Positions 39,902 to 51,085 of a DNA stretch of 64,000 nt are shown in pieces. The stretch covers positions 1 to 64,000 of the forward strand of contig JADZAI010000103.1 of the NCBI GenBank assembly GCA_020852655.1. The letters run 5' to 3'. The notes under the pieces were generated by a model that was not told the origin of the DNA, made no database searches, and worked only from the letters and a program-made list of their open reading frames with translations. The first letter of the stretch is position 1. Each line of letters starts with the position of its first letter. The stretch comes from Alphaproteobacteria bacterium. Its GTDB lineage: Bacteria; Pseudomonadota; Alphaproteobacteria; Micropepsales; Micropepsaceae. The position numbers and the translations under genes were made by a program.

Positions 39902-40789
39902 ATGCGGATTCTGGTGGCAGGTGCGAGCGGCCAATTGGCCAAGGCGCTTCTCGACACGGCCGGGGGCCGTCACGACGTGACGGCTCTGGGCCGGCCGACG
40001 CTGGACCTGAAGGATGCGGCGTCGGTCGCCCGCGCCGTCACGGCGACCAATCCCGATGCGATCATCAACGCCGGCGCCTATACCGCCGTCGACAAGGCCG
40101 AAACGGAAGAGCCCGAAGCCACGGCGGTGAATGTCGGCTCTGCGAATCTGGCGCGCGAGGCGGCACGGCGCGACATCCCGTTCCTGCATGTCTCGACCGA
40201 CTATGTCTTCGACGGAAAACTGGATCGCCCCTATCGCGAGAGCGACCCGGTCGGTCCGGTCGGCGCTTACGGGCGCTCGAAACTGGCCGCCGAGGAAGCG
40301 GTCGCTGCGGCCGATCCGCGCGCGCTGACGCTGCGCACTGCGTGGGTCTATTACCACGAGGGCGCGAACTTCGTCCGTACCATGCTGCGGCTCGCCGAGA
40401 CGCGCGACGAGTTGAACGTCGTAGCGGACCAGATCGGCTGCCCTACCTATGCCGCCGACCTCGCCGAGGGGCTGCTGAAGCTCGCCGAGTTGCGCGTCGC
40501 CGACGGCCAGAAGCAGCCCGGCGGCGTCTATCATCTCACCGGCTCGGGCGAGACGAGCTGGCACAATTTCGCGACGGCGATCTTCGCCGGGGCAGCCAAG
40601 CGCGGCTTCAAGGTGCCGGCGAAGGTGAACGCGATTCCCACCTCCGGCTATCCGACACCCGCCGTCCGCCCGGCGAATTCGCGACTCGACTGTTCCCTGA
40701 TCGAAAAGACGTATGGCGTCCGCCTGCCCGTGTGGCCGGACGCATTGGAGCGTTGTCTGAATGCTATCGCATTGCACAAACCCGGCTGA
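39902..40789 (+). CDS. rfbD: dTDP-4-dehydrorhamnose reductase
   Basis: MRILVAGASGQLAKAL, INAGAYTAVDKAE, STDYVFDG, YGRSKLAAEEAV. Confidence 0.95.
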   Translation: MRILVAGASGQLAKALLDTAGGRHDVTALGRPTLDLKDAASVARAVTATNPDAIINAGAYTAVDKAETEEPEATAVNVGSANLAREAARRDIPFLHVSTDYVFDGKLDRPYRESDPVGPVGAYGRSKLAAEEAVAAADPRALTLRTAWVYYHEGANFVRTMLRLAETRDELNVVADQIGCPTYAADLAEGLLKLAELRVADGQKQPGGVYHLTGSGETSWHNFATAIFAGAAKRGFKVPAKVNAIPTSGYPTPAVRPANSRLDCSLIEKTYGVRLPVWPDALERCLNAIALHKPG

Positions 40790-40804
40790 AAAAGAGGACC
40801 TGCG

Positions 40805-41701
40805 GTGAGAGGCATTATCCTGGCCGGCGGCGCGGGCACACGCCTGCGCCCGATGACCCTGGCGGTCAGCAAGCAATTGCTGCCGGTATACGACAAGCCG
40901 CTGGTCTATCACCCGCTGACGACGCTGATGTTCGGCGGCATCCGCGAAATCCTGGTGATTTCCGATCCGCAGTCCCTGCCCACCTACCGCAACCTGCTCG
41001 GCAACGGCTCGCAGTGGGGCATCGAACTGAACTACGCGCCGCAGCCGGAGCCCAAGGGCCTGGCGCAGGCCTTCACGATCGGCGAGAGCTTCATCGGCAA
41101 GGAGAGCGTCGCGCTGGCCCTCGGCGACAACGTCTTCTACGGCTCGCGCTTCACCGCCGAAGTGCAGGAAGCCGCGGCGATCGAGTCCGGCGCGATGGTG
41201 TTCGCCTATGAGGTGGTCGACCCGACCTCGTTCGGCGTGGTCGAATTCGACGAGAACGACAAAGCGATCTCGCTGGAGGAGAAGCCCAAGAAGCCGCGCA
41301 GCAACTGGGCGGTGACCGGCCTCTATTTCTACGACAACGACGTGGTGCGCATCGCCAAGGAAGTGAAGCCTTCGGCACGGGGCGAACTTGAGATCACGTC
41401 GATCAACCAGGCCTATCTCGAAGCCGGCAAGCTACGCGTGCGCCGCCTGTCGCGCGGCACGGCATGGCTCGACACCGGCACCTTCGACGGCCTGCTGGAA
41501 GCGGCCGAATTCGTGCGCACGATCGAACGCCGCCAGGGCTTCAAGATCGCCTGTCCCGAGGAGATCGCCTGGCGCATGGGCTATATCTCGTCGGAAGACG
41601 TGCTCGCGCGTGCGAAGGAATATCGCAACGAGTACGGCACCTATCTTCAGAAGCTGGTCCGCATGCAGGGCGACCGGTCGCTGCTGAAGGCCGTGCCCTA
41701 G
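40805..41701 (+). CDS. rfbA: Glucose-1-phosphate thymidylyltransferase (GTG start)
   Basis: [41 protein letters not shown]. Confidence 0.97.
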   Translation: MRGIILAGGAGTRLRPMTLAVSKQLLPVYDKPLVYHPLTTLMFGGIREILVISDPQSLPTYRNLLGNGSQWGIELNYAPQPEPKGLAQAFTIGESFIGKESVALALGDNVFYGSRFTAEVQEAAAIESGAMVFAYEVVDPTSFGVVEFDENDKAISLEEKPKKPRSNWAVTGLYFYDNDVVRIAKEVKPSARGELEITSINQAYLEAGKLRVRRLSRGTAWLDTGTFDGLLEAAEFVRTIERRQGFKIACPEEIAWRMGYISSEDVLARAKEYRNEYGTYLQKLVRMQGDRSLLKAVP

Positions 41702-42999
41702 CCGCGACCGATGCTGGAGTAGGCAAAGCCGTGCGGCCCGACTTCGTCGGGGCGATAGACGTTGCGCAGATCGACCAGCACGTTGCCGCGCATCGCTTTG
41801 TGCAAGCGCAGCAGATCGAGCGCCCGGAACATATCCCACTCGGTGACGATCACGACGGCATCGGCGTCTTGCGCGCAGGCATAGGCGTCGTCCGAAAAGA
41901 TGACGCCCGGCATCATGCGCGCGGCATTCTCCATGCTCTTCGGATCGAAGGCGCGCAGCGTGGCGCCCGCGGATTGTAGCCCCGCAACGATATCGAGCGA
42001 AGGCGCATCGCGCATGTCGTCGGTGTTCGGCTTGAAGGCGAGGCCGAGGAGGCCGATCGTCTTGCCGGAAACCGATCCACCGCAGGCCGCAATCACACGG
42101 GCCGCCATTGATGTCTTGCGGTCCGCATTGGCCTTGACGGTGGCTTCGACGATGCGCAGCGGCACGCCGGCTTCCTGGCCCGTCCGCGTGAGCGCCAGCG
42201 TGTCCTTCGGAAAACAGGAGCCGCCGTAGCCAGGCCCCGCGTTCAGGAACTTGCCGCCGATGCGCTTGTCGAGGCCGACACCGCGCGCGACGTCCTGCAC
42301 ATTGGCGCCGGTCTTCTCGCAGAGATCGGCGATCTCGTTGATGAAGGTGACCTTCACCGCAAGAAAGGCGTTGGCCGCATATTTCGTGAGCTCGGCCGTG
42401 CGGCGCGAGGTGAAGAGGATCGGCGCCTGGTTGAGGAAGAGCGGACGGTAGACCTCGTTCATCGTGCGGCGGGCGCGCTCGTCCTCGACGCCGATGACGA
42501 TGCGGTCCGGCCGCTTGAAGTCCTCGATCGCCGCACCCTCGCGCAGGAATTCGGGATTGGAGGCCACCGAGAAATCGGCGTCGGGACGCGTTTCGCGGAT
42601 GATCCGTTCCACCAGATCGCCCGTGCCGACGGGGACGGTCGATTTCGTCACCACAACGGTGAAGCCGTCTATGGCGCCGGCGATATCGCGCGCCGCCTGT
42701 TCCACGAAAGAAAGGTCCGCATGGCCGTCGCCACGGCGCGAAGGCGTGCCGACGGCGATGAAGACGGCGGCGGCGCCGGCGACATCACGCTTGTCGGTGG
42801 AGAATTTCAGCCGGCCTTCGCGCACGTTCCGCGCGACGATGTCGTCGAGGCCGGGTTCGTAGATGGGGATTTCGCCGCGCCGCAGGGCCTCGATCTTGCC
42901 CGCATCCGATTCGATGCAGGTGACGGTATGGCCGAAATCCGCAAAGCAGGCGCCGGTGACGAGACCCACATAACCGGCGCCGATCATGGCGAGTTGCAT
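41698..42999 (-). CDS. UDP-glucose 6-dehydrogenase
   Basis: [59 protein letters not shown]. Confidence 0.95.
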   Translation of the reverse strand: MQLAMIGAGYVGLVTGACFADFGHTVTCIESDAGKIEALRRGEIPIYEPGLDDIVARNVREGRLKFSTDKRDVAGAAAVFIAVGTPSRRGDGHADLSFVEQAARDIAGAIDGFTVVVTKSTVPVGTGDLVERIIRETRPDADFSVASNPEFLREGAAIEDFKRPDRIVIGVEDERARRTMNEVYRPLFLNQAPILFTSRRTAELTKYAANAFLAVKVTFINEIADLCEKTGANVQDVARGVGLDKRIGGKFLNAGPGYGGSCFPKDTLALTRTGQEAGVPLRIVEATVKANADRKTSMAARVIAACGGSVSGKTIGLLGLAFKPNTDDMRDAPSLDIVAGLQSAGATLRAFDPKSMENAARMMPGVIFSDDAYACAQDADAVVIVTEWDMFRALDLLRLHKAMRGNVLVDLRNVYRPDEVGPHGFAYSSIGRG

Positions 43000-43021
43000 C
43001 GTCGCCTCCTAGGGGCGGGTG

Positions 43022-43264
43022 TCAGCCGGAGCCGACCGCGCTGAGATAGAGGTCGAGCATTTCCTCTTCGGTCGAGCGCTGCGCCGCATCCATCTTCCGG
43101 ATGCGCACGACCTTGCGCAGGATCTTGGTGTCGAAGCCGTTGCCCTTGGCTTCGGCATAGACCTCCTTGATGTCTTCGGCGAGGGCCTGCTTTTCCTCTT
43201 CGAGGCGCTCGATGCGCTCGACGATCGACTTCAACTGGTCCTTTGCGAAGTTGGTCTTCGTCAC
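43022..43264 (-). CDS. gapR: GapR / DUF2312 nucleoid-associated protein
   Basis: [52 protein letters not shown]. Confidence 0.93.
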   Translation of the reverse strand: MTKTNFAKDQLKSIVERIERLEEEKQALAEDIKEVYAEAKGNGFDTKILRKVVRIRKMDAAQRSTEEEMLDLYLSAVGSG

Positions 43265-43335
43265 TGACAGCTCCGATGAAATTGCGGCGGACCCTATGCG
43301 CCGCCCTTGTGTCGTTCAAGCGCAGAGGCTGTGGA

Positions 43336-44307
43336 TTATCCGCCCTGCGCGGTGACGGCGCGCCAGTGGTCCAGCGTGTCGGACAACGTCGTCAACCAGG
43401 AAATGCGCGGCTGCCAGCCGGTTGCCGCAGCGAGACGACGCGCATCGCCGCTGGCCCGCGGGATTTCGCTGGGACGGGCACGGGCCGGATCGATCTCGAC
43501 CTCAAAGCGGCGGCGGGCGAGATGGGCGAGATCGTCCACGATGGAGCGTATGGAGCGCGGCTCGCCCGAGGCGACGTTGAAGACGGTCGCGGAAAGCCTG
43601 CGCGCCCAGGCGGCGTCGGCGAGGAGCGCCCAGGCGCGAGCGGTGTCGCGCACGTCGAGGAAATCGCGCTCGGAGTCGAGATTGCCGACGCGCAGGACCG
43701 GCGGCGCCTGCCCTGCCTCGATGCGGGCAACCTGGGCGGCGAAGGCGGAGACGACGAAACGCTCGTCCTGCCCCGGCCCGGCAGAGTTGAAGAGACGGAG
43801 CGCGATCGCCTGCCCGGCGTCACCCACGATGTCGGCGATCGCCTGCTCGGCGGCGAGCTTGGTGCGGCCGTAGACGCCGGCGGGACGAGGCGCGGTCTCT
43901 TCGGTCGTGGGCGCCGAGCCGAGGAGGTTGCGGCCATAGACCTCGGCCGAACTGGCGAGGAGGATGGCAGGGCTTTTGTGGGTCGCGCGAAGTTCCGACG
44001 CGAGGGTGATCGTCGTCTGCACGTTGTCGCGCCAGGCGATCCGGCCGCCCTCCCCCGCCTTCACCGCGACCGACGCAGCACCGGCGAGATGCAGCACGAC
44101 GTCCGGCCGTGCCGCCTGGACCATGCCGGCCGTTTCGCTGCCCTCGGCGAGATCGACGTCATGCAACGCGACACCGGCCGGCAGCGCCGGCGTACCGCGT
44201 ATGGCGGCGCTGAGGTCGCCCGGCGCACTGCCCTGTTCGAGCAGGGCATCGACGATATGTCGGCCGAGAAAGCCGCCGGCACCCGTGATCAGGATACGGC
44301 CGGCCAT
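43336..44307 (-). CDS. NAD-dependent epimerase, probable GDP-6-deoxy-D-mannose reductase
   Basis: ILITGAGGFLGRHIVDALLEQ, LLASSAEVYGRN, VYGRTKLAAEQ; adjacent to gmd. Confidence 0.82.
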   Translation of the reverse strand: MAGRILITGAGGFLGRHIVDALLEQGSAPGDLSAAIRGTPALPAGVALHDVDLAEGSETAGMVQAARPDVVLHLAGAASVAVKAGEGGRIAWRDNVQTTITLASELRATHKSPAILLASSAEVYGRNLLGSAPTTEETAPRPAGVYGRTKLAAEQAIADIVGDAGQAIALRLFNSAGPGQDERFVVSAFAAQVARIEAGQAPPVLRVGNLDSERDFLDVRDTARAWALLADAAWARRLSATVFNVASGEPRSIRSIVDDLAHLARRRFEVEIDPARARPSEIPRASGDARRLAAATGWQPRISWLTTLSDTLDHWRAVTAQGG

Positions 44308-44314
44308 GGCAGCC

Positions 44315-45295
<981 letters not shown>

Positions 45296-45404
45296 CTACC
45301 GTCCTTTGGCTCGCGGCTATGGCGCCCGTCTAGCGGCTCGGGCGGTTGCTGGCAACGCGCGGCGATGCCTTGCCAGTAACCCAATTCCAGCGCATCAAAA
45401 GACC

Positions 45405-46214
45405 ATGAGACGCGATGTGCCGGCCGCCCGGCTGTTTTTGCGCTGCGCCTTCGGCCTCGCCGTCGCGTCCTGCACGGCGGTCGCATGTGCCGAAACGGTC
45501 AGGCTGAGGTACGAGCTCAGCGTGTCCGGCATAGGCGCCGCCGACATGGCCGTTGCCGCCACACTGACCGCAGACGGCTACGCCGTCCGGGCGCAAGGTG
45601 AAACCTACGGCGCGGCCTCGATGTTCGACGATCTGAAGATCGACGCGCAAGTGACGGGCACACTGGCGGGCGGCGAGGTCCGGCCCAGCACGTTCGGCAC
45701 CGACAATATGCTCGATGGGCGCCCACGCCACGCGCGCGTCGGCTGGCTTCCGACAGGCGAGGCGACGACGCTGGATATCGCGCCGACCCTGGCCGACGAG
45801 GAACGCACGCCCATCCCCGATCCGGCGCGGCTGCATGCGCTGGATCCGATCTCGGCGCTGTTCGCCTTCGCCCTCGGCGCGCCGGCGCGGGGGATATGTG
45901 AAGGCAGCGCCGATGTCTTCGATGGCCGGCGGAGCTATTCCCTGGCGCTCGCGCCCGATCCGGAAGGGGTCACCTGGGTCAAGATGACCATAGGCGATGC
46001 CGAAGTCGTCACGCTCCGATGTGCCATCCAGTCGCGGCGTACCGGCGGCGTCTCTCCCAGCTCCTGGTTCTCAAGCTCCGGCGAGACCGAGACAGCGCGC
46101 ATCTGGTTCTGGCGCGATCCCAGGGGCCGCGCCATTCCGGTGCGTGTGGAAGCCGATGCACCGATCGGCTACGGCGTCGGACAACTCGCGGGGCTGCCCG
46201 ACTACGGCGAATAG
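45405..46214 (+). CDS. Secreted/periplasmic DUF3108-like protein
   Basis: Signal peptide; VRLRYELSVSGIGAADMAVAATLTADGYAVRAQGETYG. Confidence 0.75.
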   Translation: MRRDVPAARLFLRCAFGLAVASCTAVACAETVRLRYELSVSGIGAADMAVAATLTADGYAVRAQGETYGAASMFDDLKIDAQVTGTLAGGEVRPSTFGTDNMLDGRPRHARVGWLPTGEATTLDIAPTLADEERTPIPDPARLHALDPISALFAFALGAPARGICEGSADVFDGRRSYSLALAPDPEGVTWVKMTIGDAEVVTLRCAIQSRRTGGVSPSSWFSSSGETETARIWFWRDPRGRAIPVRVEADAPIGYGVGQLAGLPDYGE

Positions 46215-46999
46215 CGGCCGCGAAACAGCCGAGCGAAGACCGTTTCGCGCCAATCCGGCGGTGCATCTGCACGCGGCCGGCGTTCCAGTATCCAGCCGGA
46301 GACGACGAAATCCGCGAGCGGATCGGGTGGGTCGCGCCGGGTCGAGAGATAGGTCCTTCGATAGAAGGCGGCGTCGAAGTCGGGGTGGGTGGACACGGCG
46401 TTCCGGTAGGCCCCGCCGGCATAGTGTGACAGGGGCTCGACCTCAGGCGGGCACAGGTCCGGGTTGGATTGGCGATAATGCGCGAGGCTGAAATAGGGGT
46501 GCGGATCGCGCCCGGCCTGCCATCCAACGTCCAGATAGGCTTCGAGGTCGCTCCTTGTCGGCGCGACTTTGTCCTGGCTGCGAAGGAAGGCAACGTCGAT
46601 GAGCGGATGCGGCGAGCATCCCGCCTGCCATCCCTCGCGCAGATAATCCGTTAGCGGATCAATCCTGATCGCCGCGCGCTGGGCGGCATACCAGGCGGCA
46701 TCGAACAGCGCATGGGGAGAGCGGCCCTCGCGCCAGCCGTCGGTGAGATAGTGCGTCAGCGGCTCGATGCCGGCGCGCGCCACGTCGGGATAAAGGCGAA
46801 GATAGCGTTGGGAGTCGAAGAGCGGCGACGGTGCAAAGCCCGCGCGCCACCCCGTCGCGAGATAGTGGTGCCACGGATTCGCGGTTCTGCCGGCCTGGCG
46901 CCGATACCAGACGGAATCGAAGGCGGCGGGTTGCGGCGGCAGGCGCTTTGCCAAACCAAGCCGGCGCGCGAGTCGCCGTATCAGGCGGAGCGCGCTCAC
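46202..46999 (-). CDS. Protein made almost entirely of FDxxWY...HYLxxGWxxGxxPHPL repeats (glycan-locus associated)
   Basis: Six tandem units of about 36-40 aa; GTG start at 46999 overlapping upstream glycosyltransferase stop. Confidence 0.8.
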   Translation of the reverse strand: MSALRLIRRLARRLGLAKRLPPQPAAFDSVWYRRQAGRTANPWHHYLATGWRAGFAPSPLFDSQRYLRLYPDVARAGIEPLTHYLTDGWREGRSPHALFDAAWYAAQRAAIRIDPLTDYLREGWQAGCSPHPLIDVAFLRSQDKVAPTRSDLEAYLDVGWQAGRDPHPYFSLAHYRQSNPDLCPPEVEPLSHYAGGAYRNAVSTHPDFDAAFYRRTYLSTRRDPPDPLADFVVSGWILERRPRADAPPDWRETVFARLFRGRYSP

Positions 47000-48657
47000 G
47001 GGCGGCGTCCGGGCTGGGCGATAAGCCGCTCGAGGGCGGCGACATAGCGCCCGGCGGCTGCCGAGAGGGAGAAATGGTGCTCCGCCGCCTGGCGCCCGGC
47101 CTCTCCAAGACGCCGCGCGAACGCAGGGTCGGCCGCGATACGGCGCATCGCCCCGGCCGCAAGGTCGATATCGGGATCGGCCCATAGTCGCCCCGGCTCG
47201 GTATGCAGATAGGCGTCGAGGCCAACGGGACTCATCCGGCAGGAAATCCGCAGCGACGTCGCGTCGTCGCAAAAATCCTCCGTGCCGCCATAGGCGGTCA
47301 CGATGGCGGGCACGCCGCGCAGCATGGCTTCGGCAGGACCCAGGCCGAAACCCTCCGAGCGGTGAAGCGACACATAACAGTCCGCCCCGGAAACCAGACG
47401 CATCACCTGTTCGTGCGGCAGCGTCCGCTCGATGAGCCGGATGCGGGCGTCCGCAGCCACCGCTGCGTCGATCCCGCGCCAGGCTGCGGCCTCGCCGCCT
47501 GCATGGTCGTCGGGGCGGTGATGGCCTTTCAACACCAGGACAACGTCTGCGCGTTCGGGAAATGCACGGCGGAAGGCCTGCACGGCGCCCAGCGGATTCT
47601 TGCGTTCGAGGAAGGAATATCCGTCGAATGTCGCGACAAACACCGTGGTCTCAGCCGGGACACCCAGGTCCCGGCGCAAGGCAGCCCGCGTCTCCTCCGT
47701 GCCGTTCGCCGGCGCCGCTTCAACCGCCATGCCGACATAGGGGACCGGTCCGTCGAACCACGGTGCATAGACGCCCTGAACGAAGCGGCTGGCAGCCCAG
47801 ACCTCGTCGACCAGGTCGAGGCCGAGGAAATCGGCGGTCGACGGGCGATCGAGTTCCCAGAAGAAGAGCCCGGCTCGCCGTGCGGCAAAGCGGTCGGCGC
47901 CGAACGCGAAGGCGAGCGGCAGGGTATCGGGGTTGAGATGGAAGATGGTGGCTGGCGCTTCGCCTTCGCTTGGCCTTTCCGAGGCGTAGTCGGGATCAGC
48001 AAGCGCGAGATGGCCGTGCGACGTGTCGGTCGCTTTCACCTTGAGACCGGCCTGACGAAACGTGGCGACCGTGGCGCGCGCGGCGCGTGCGAGGCCCGAT
48101 GCGCGGCTCAAAGGACCGGCAACCTCCACGTCGAAAGCAAACCGCCGGCGAGTTGGAGTAGGCATGCCCGAAGCCTGAGGCGCATCGCGCCCGAGCAGCG
48201 CCAGATAGCGTACCGGCAACAAGGCAGGGATCGTGTTGAGCGTAGGCGCTACGAGATCGCACCACCACGCTGCGAGTGCCGCTTCGTCGGCGGCGCGCAT
48301 GTGAGGCCCGCCTTCCGAGTGCGGACGAAGCGCGAACCATGACACCACGCGTGGCACGGGAAAGGGGATGCCGGGGAAGGTGGCTTCCGATAGCAGCCAC
48401 GCCCTATCCGCCGCCGACAACGGGGCACGCGCCGGCGCCTGGGAGGGCGCGTAGACGCGCAGATACCACTCATACACGGCAGCGCGATCGGCAGCGATCG
48501 CCCGGGCGGCGTCAGGAGAGAGGCGCTCCAGACGATCGAGCCAGGCGAAGGCCACGAAGGACGAACAGCCCGTCTCGCCGGTCACGCCCGCGAGCTTGGC
48601 CAGGTGGACGGAGCGCTCCGCGGCAAGCGCAGGTTCCAGCGCGTGCGCTTCGCTCAC
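46996..48657 (-). CDS. Glycosyltransferase (GT4-like)
   Basis: C-terminal domain FVATFDGYSFLERKNPLGAVQAFRRAFPERADVVLVLKGH, SLHRSEGFGLGPAEAMLRGVPAIVTAYGG. Confidence 0.88.
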   Translation of the reverse strand: MSEAHALEPALAAERSVHLAKLAGVTGETGCSSFVAFAWLDRLERLSPDAARAIAADRAAVYEWYLRVYAPSQAPARAPLSAADRAWLLSEATFPGIPFPVPRVVSWFALRPHSEGGPHMRAADEAALAAWWCDLVAPTLNTIPALLPVRYLALLGRDAPQASGMPTPTRRRFAFDVEVAGPLSRASGLARAARATVATFRQAGLKVKATDTSHGHLALADPDYASERPSEGEAPATIFHLNPDTLPLAFAFGADRFAARRAGLFFWELDRPSTADFLGLDLVDEVWAASRFVQGVYAPWFDGPVPYVGMAVEAAPANGTEETRAALRRDLGVPAETTVFVATFDGYSFLERKNPLGAVQAFRRAFPERADVVLVLKGHHRPDDHAGGEAAAWRGIDAAVAADARIRLIERTLPHEQVMRLVSGADCYVSLHRSEGFGLGPAEAMLRGVPAIVTAYGGTEDFCDDATSLRISCRMSPVGLDAYLHTEPGRLWADPDIDLAAGAMRRIAADPAFARRLGEAGRQAAEHHFSLSAAAGRYVAALERLIAQPGRRP

Positions 48658-48780
48658 GCGCGAAAGGCCGCACGCACCGCGCGCTGCTTATTCGTCCGAC
48701 AGGCGGACATGCCCCGGGGCCACGCTCCTGCTTCACCCATGCTGTCGGATGTGCGGTGCGCCAGGCCCTGTCAAGTGCGG

Positions 48781-49068
48781 TCAGGTCAGCGGGCCGAAGG
48801 GAAAGGGACGGTCGTCGCGTCCGAAGGTGAGATAGCCCGCGACGTGGCCGGCGTAGCGCCCGAGGCCCGCGGCAAACGTCTGGAGCGTATCGGGCCCTTC
48901 CGCATCGAAAATGCGCAGCACGAAGCGCGCCGCGGCAACCAGCAATACGGCCCAGAAGACGAGCCACAGCGCGAGGGCGCAGAAGACCGCGAGCGCCAGG
49001 CGCGTCCAGGGAAAGGGCTGCGAATCCGCATTTTCGGGCAGCGGGCCAGCGGTACGCTCGGCGTTCAT
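48781..49068 (-). CDS. Small membrane protein, DUF4389-like
   Basis: LALAVFCALALWLVFWAVLLVAAARFVLRIFDAEGPDTLQTFAAGLGRYAGHVAGYLTF. Confidence 0.7.
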   Translation of the reverse strand: MNAERTAGPLPENADSQPFPWTRLALAVFCALALWLVFWAVLLVAAARFVLRIFDAEGPDTLQTFAAGLGRYAGHVAGYLTFGRDDRPFPFGPLT

Positions 49069-49116
49069 GGTCGTCTCCGTCAATCCACCTTCAAGGTGGC
49101 CCTGCATTTCGCCGGT

Positions 49117-49806
49117 TCAAGTCCGCCGCGGCCAGGATTGCGCACGGGCGCCGCGCACCATCACAGGCGCCAGGAACAGGCCGGCAAGAAAGCCCCCGAT
49201 ATGCGCCATGGTCGCAATCCCGCCGAGCGGGCTGCCGCCTATCTTTTCCCACAGGAAGAAGGCGAGGTTCAGTCCCAGCCAGAACAGCGCAAACGACGCA
49301 ACCGGACCTCGCGTGATCGGCGCGACGATTTCGCCCTGCGACAATTTGCGGGTGCGGTAACGCAGGGCTGCCGCCAGCAGCCCGCCGACGCCGCCCGATG
49401 CGCCGATCACCGTCGCCGGTTCATTCCAATAGACTGCGACATGCAAGACCCCGCCCGCGATCACGCAGACGGCAAAGAGCAGCCACATCCGCACCGCGCC
49501 GCAATTGCGCATGACCGGTCCGCCCGCCGCGAGCAGGAAGGCGACGTTGAAGGCGACGTGCAGCCAGTCATAGTGCAGAAACCCATGAGTCAGCAGGTTC
49601 GAGAAGGCGAGCGCAACGACATCGGCCTGGTCGAGCAGGAACTTGGTCGGGACCAGGCTGAAAGTCTGGTAGATCCATCCCTTCCAATAGATCGGCACCA
49701 GCGACACCAGCGCATGGATCGCAACGAACGTCCCCGCAAAAGCGGGAACCGGCCACGGCACGAGGAAGAGCGGCTCGGCGCGACGGTTCAGGAAAGGATC
49801 GCTCAA
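49117..49806 (-). CDS. Rhomboid family intramembrane serine protease
   Basis: GASGGVGGLLAAAL (catalytic Ser) and AHIGGFLAGLFLAP (catalytic His). Confidence 0.9.
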   Translation of the reverse strand: MSDPFLNRRAEPLFLVPWPVPAFAGTFVAIHALVSLVPIYWKGWIYQTFSLVPTKFLLDQADVVALAFSNLLTHGFLHYDWLHVAFNVAFLLAAGGPVMRNCGAVRMWLLFAVCVIAGGVLHVAVYWNEPATVIGASGGVGGLLAAALRYRTRKLSQGEIVAPITRGPVASFALFWLGLNLAFFLWEKIGGSPLGGIATMAHIGGFLAGLFLAPVMVRGARAQSWPRRT

Positions 49807-50408
49807 GACTGGCTCGTCAATGCGGCTTCGACGAGCGGCAGACGATCATTGCCGAAATACATGTCGTCGCCGATGAACATGGTGGGCGAGCCGAAGCCGC
49901 CTCGCGCGATCACCTCGTCGGTCGCTTCGCGCAGCCGCGCCTTGTTCGCCGGGTCGTCCAGTGCATCGAGATAGGCCGCGCCGTCGAGGCCGACGCTCTC
50001 GGCGCACCGGCGCAGCACGTCCCGCTGCGAGATATCCTCGTTGCGGCCCCAATAGGCCTCGAAGACTTCTTTTGCGTAGGGAACGAGCTTGCCCCGGTCG
50101 AGCGCGTAGAAAGCGCCGCGCATGGCCGACACCGAATTGACCGGAAAGACCGACGGCGGCCAGGTGATCTTCACGCCGCAGAGCTTCGCCCAGTCCTGCA
50201 TGTCCTTGTTGTAGTATGTGCGCTGGCGCGGATCGGGGTTTGCGCGCTTCTCGTAGAGCTGCTGGTTCACCGCGTTGAAGACGCCGCCGACGAGAATCGG
50301 CCGCCACACGATGGTGGCGCCGGTACGCTCTGCGACCGCCTGCACCCGCGCGAAGGCGAGGTAGGTCCACGGGCTCGAGCAGTCGAAGAAGAACTCCAGC
50401 TTTTTCAT
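49803..50408 (-). CDS. 2-hydroxychromene-2-carboxylate isomerase (DsbA-like)
   Basis: MKKLEFFFDCSSPWTYLAF, GGVFNAVNQQ, RGGFGSPTMFIGDDMYFGNDRLPLVE. Confidence 0.92.
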   Translation of the reverse strand: MKKLEFFFDCSSPWTYLAFARVQAVAERTGATIVWRPILVGGVFNAVNQQLYEKRANPDPRQRTYYNKDMQDWAKLCGVKITWPPSVFPVNSVSAMRGAFYALDRGKLVPYAKEVFEAYWGRNEDISQRDVLRRCAESVGLDGAAYLDALDDPANKARLREATDEVIARGGFGSPTMFIGDDMYFGNDRLPLVEAALTSQS

Positions 50409-50602
50409 CACAGGACCTCGCCAGGCAGCGGGTAAGGTAAACGACAATTCGCCGCCCTGCGCAAATGCGTACGGGAATGGAGCATTGCGGGGCAATTCCG
50501 GCCGCTCGCACCGCGTTGAAGATGCGCCGCCGCGAGAACGTCAACTTCGCATTCACCATCGTGTTCCCCGCGCGCACTCGCTTCGGAGCGCGATAGGACG
50601 AA

Positions 50603-50618
50603 TGGCATATGCGTTGCA
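50603..50618 (+). promoter_or_regulatory. Predicted sigma-54 (RpoN) -24/-12 promoter of hfaA
   Basis: TGGCATATGCGTTGCA: GG-N10-GC spacing, matches TGGCAC-N5-TTGCW with one mismatch (C to T at position 6). Confidence 0.75.
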
Positions 50619-50656
50619 GCCGGGGCCTTGTGAACCCAAGGCCCGAAGGCGACGCC

Positions 50657-51085
50657 ATGACTGCTCGCTCCGCATTGCTATCTTCCGTCGCCGCGATCGC
50701 GGTGCTCTCGCTTTCCGTCGCGACCATCGCTTCCGCGCAGGTCGTGCGCCGTTCGTCCGGCGACGGCGCCGATGTGATGGCGCGTCCTTACGGCACGACG
50801 CCGGGTGAGGAAAACCAGCCCATGGTCGGTTCGACCCGCGACGCCAGCGGCAACCGCGTCATCGTCAACGGCATGTATGTCAACGGCGGTACCTACTCCA
50901 GCCAAGACGGCCTGACCTACGGCGTCGGCCGCCGGAATTCGTCGAGCGGCGTGAACGCCAGCGTCATCGGCAACTCGCTGAACGTCGTCGTTGCCGGCAA
51001 CAACAACGTCGTCGTCGTCAATTCGCACCAGGACAACTCGGGCAATCAGACCGTGGTCCTGAACGGGGGGCTGAACCTTGAATAA
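50657..51085 (+). CDS. hfaA: Holdfast anchor protein HfaA
   Basis: Signal peptide; RRSSGDGADVMARPYGT..., Asn-rich C-terminus SVIGNSLNVVVAGNNNVVVVNSHQDNSGNQTVVLNGGLNLE; immediately upstream of hfaB. Confidence 0.85.
   Translation: MTARSALLSSVAAIAVLSLSVATIASAQVVRRSSGDGADVMARPYGTTPGEENQPMVGSTRDASGNRVIVNGMYVNGGTYSSQDGLTYGVGRRNSSSGVNASVIGNSLNVVVAGNNNVVVVNSHQDNSGNQTVVLNGGLNLE

Noticed and set aside
48661-48780. GC-rich intergenic stretch upstream of the GT4 gene, inspected for a sigma-54 or other promoter
   Set aside because: No GG-N10-GC element with TGGCA/TTGC flanks found on either strand.
50609-50656. N-terminal extension of the hfaA ORF starting at ATG 50609
   Set aside because: It starts inside the predicted sigma-54 element and lacks a signal peptide. 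ATG 50657 gives a clean signal peptide.
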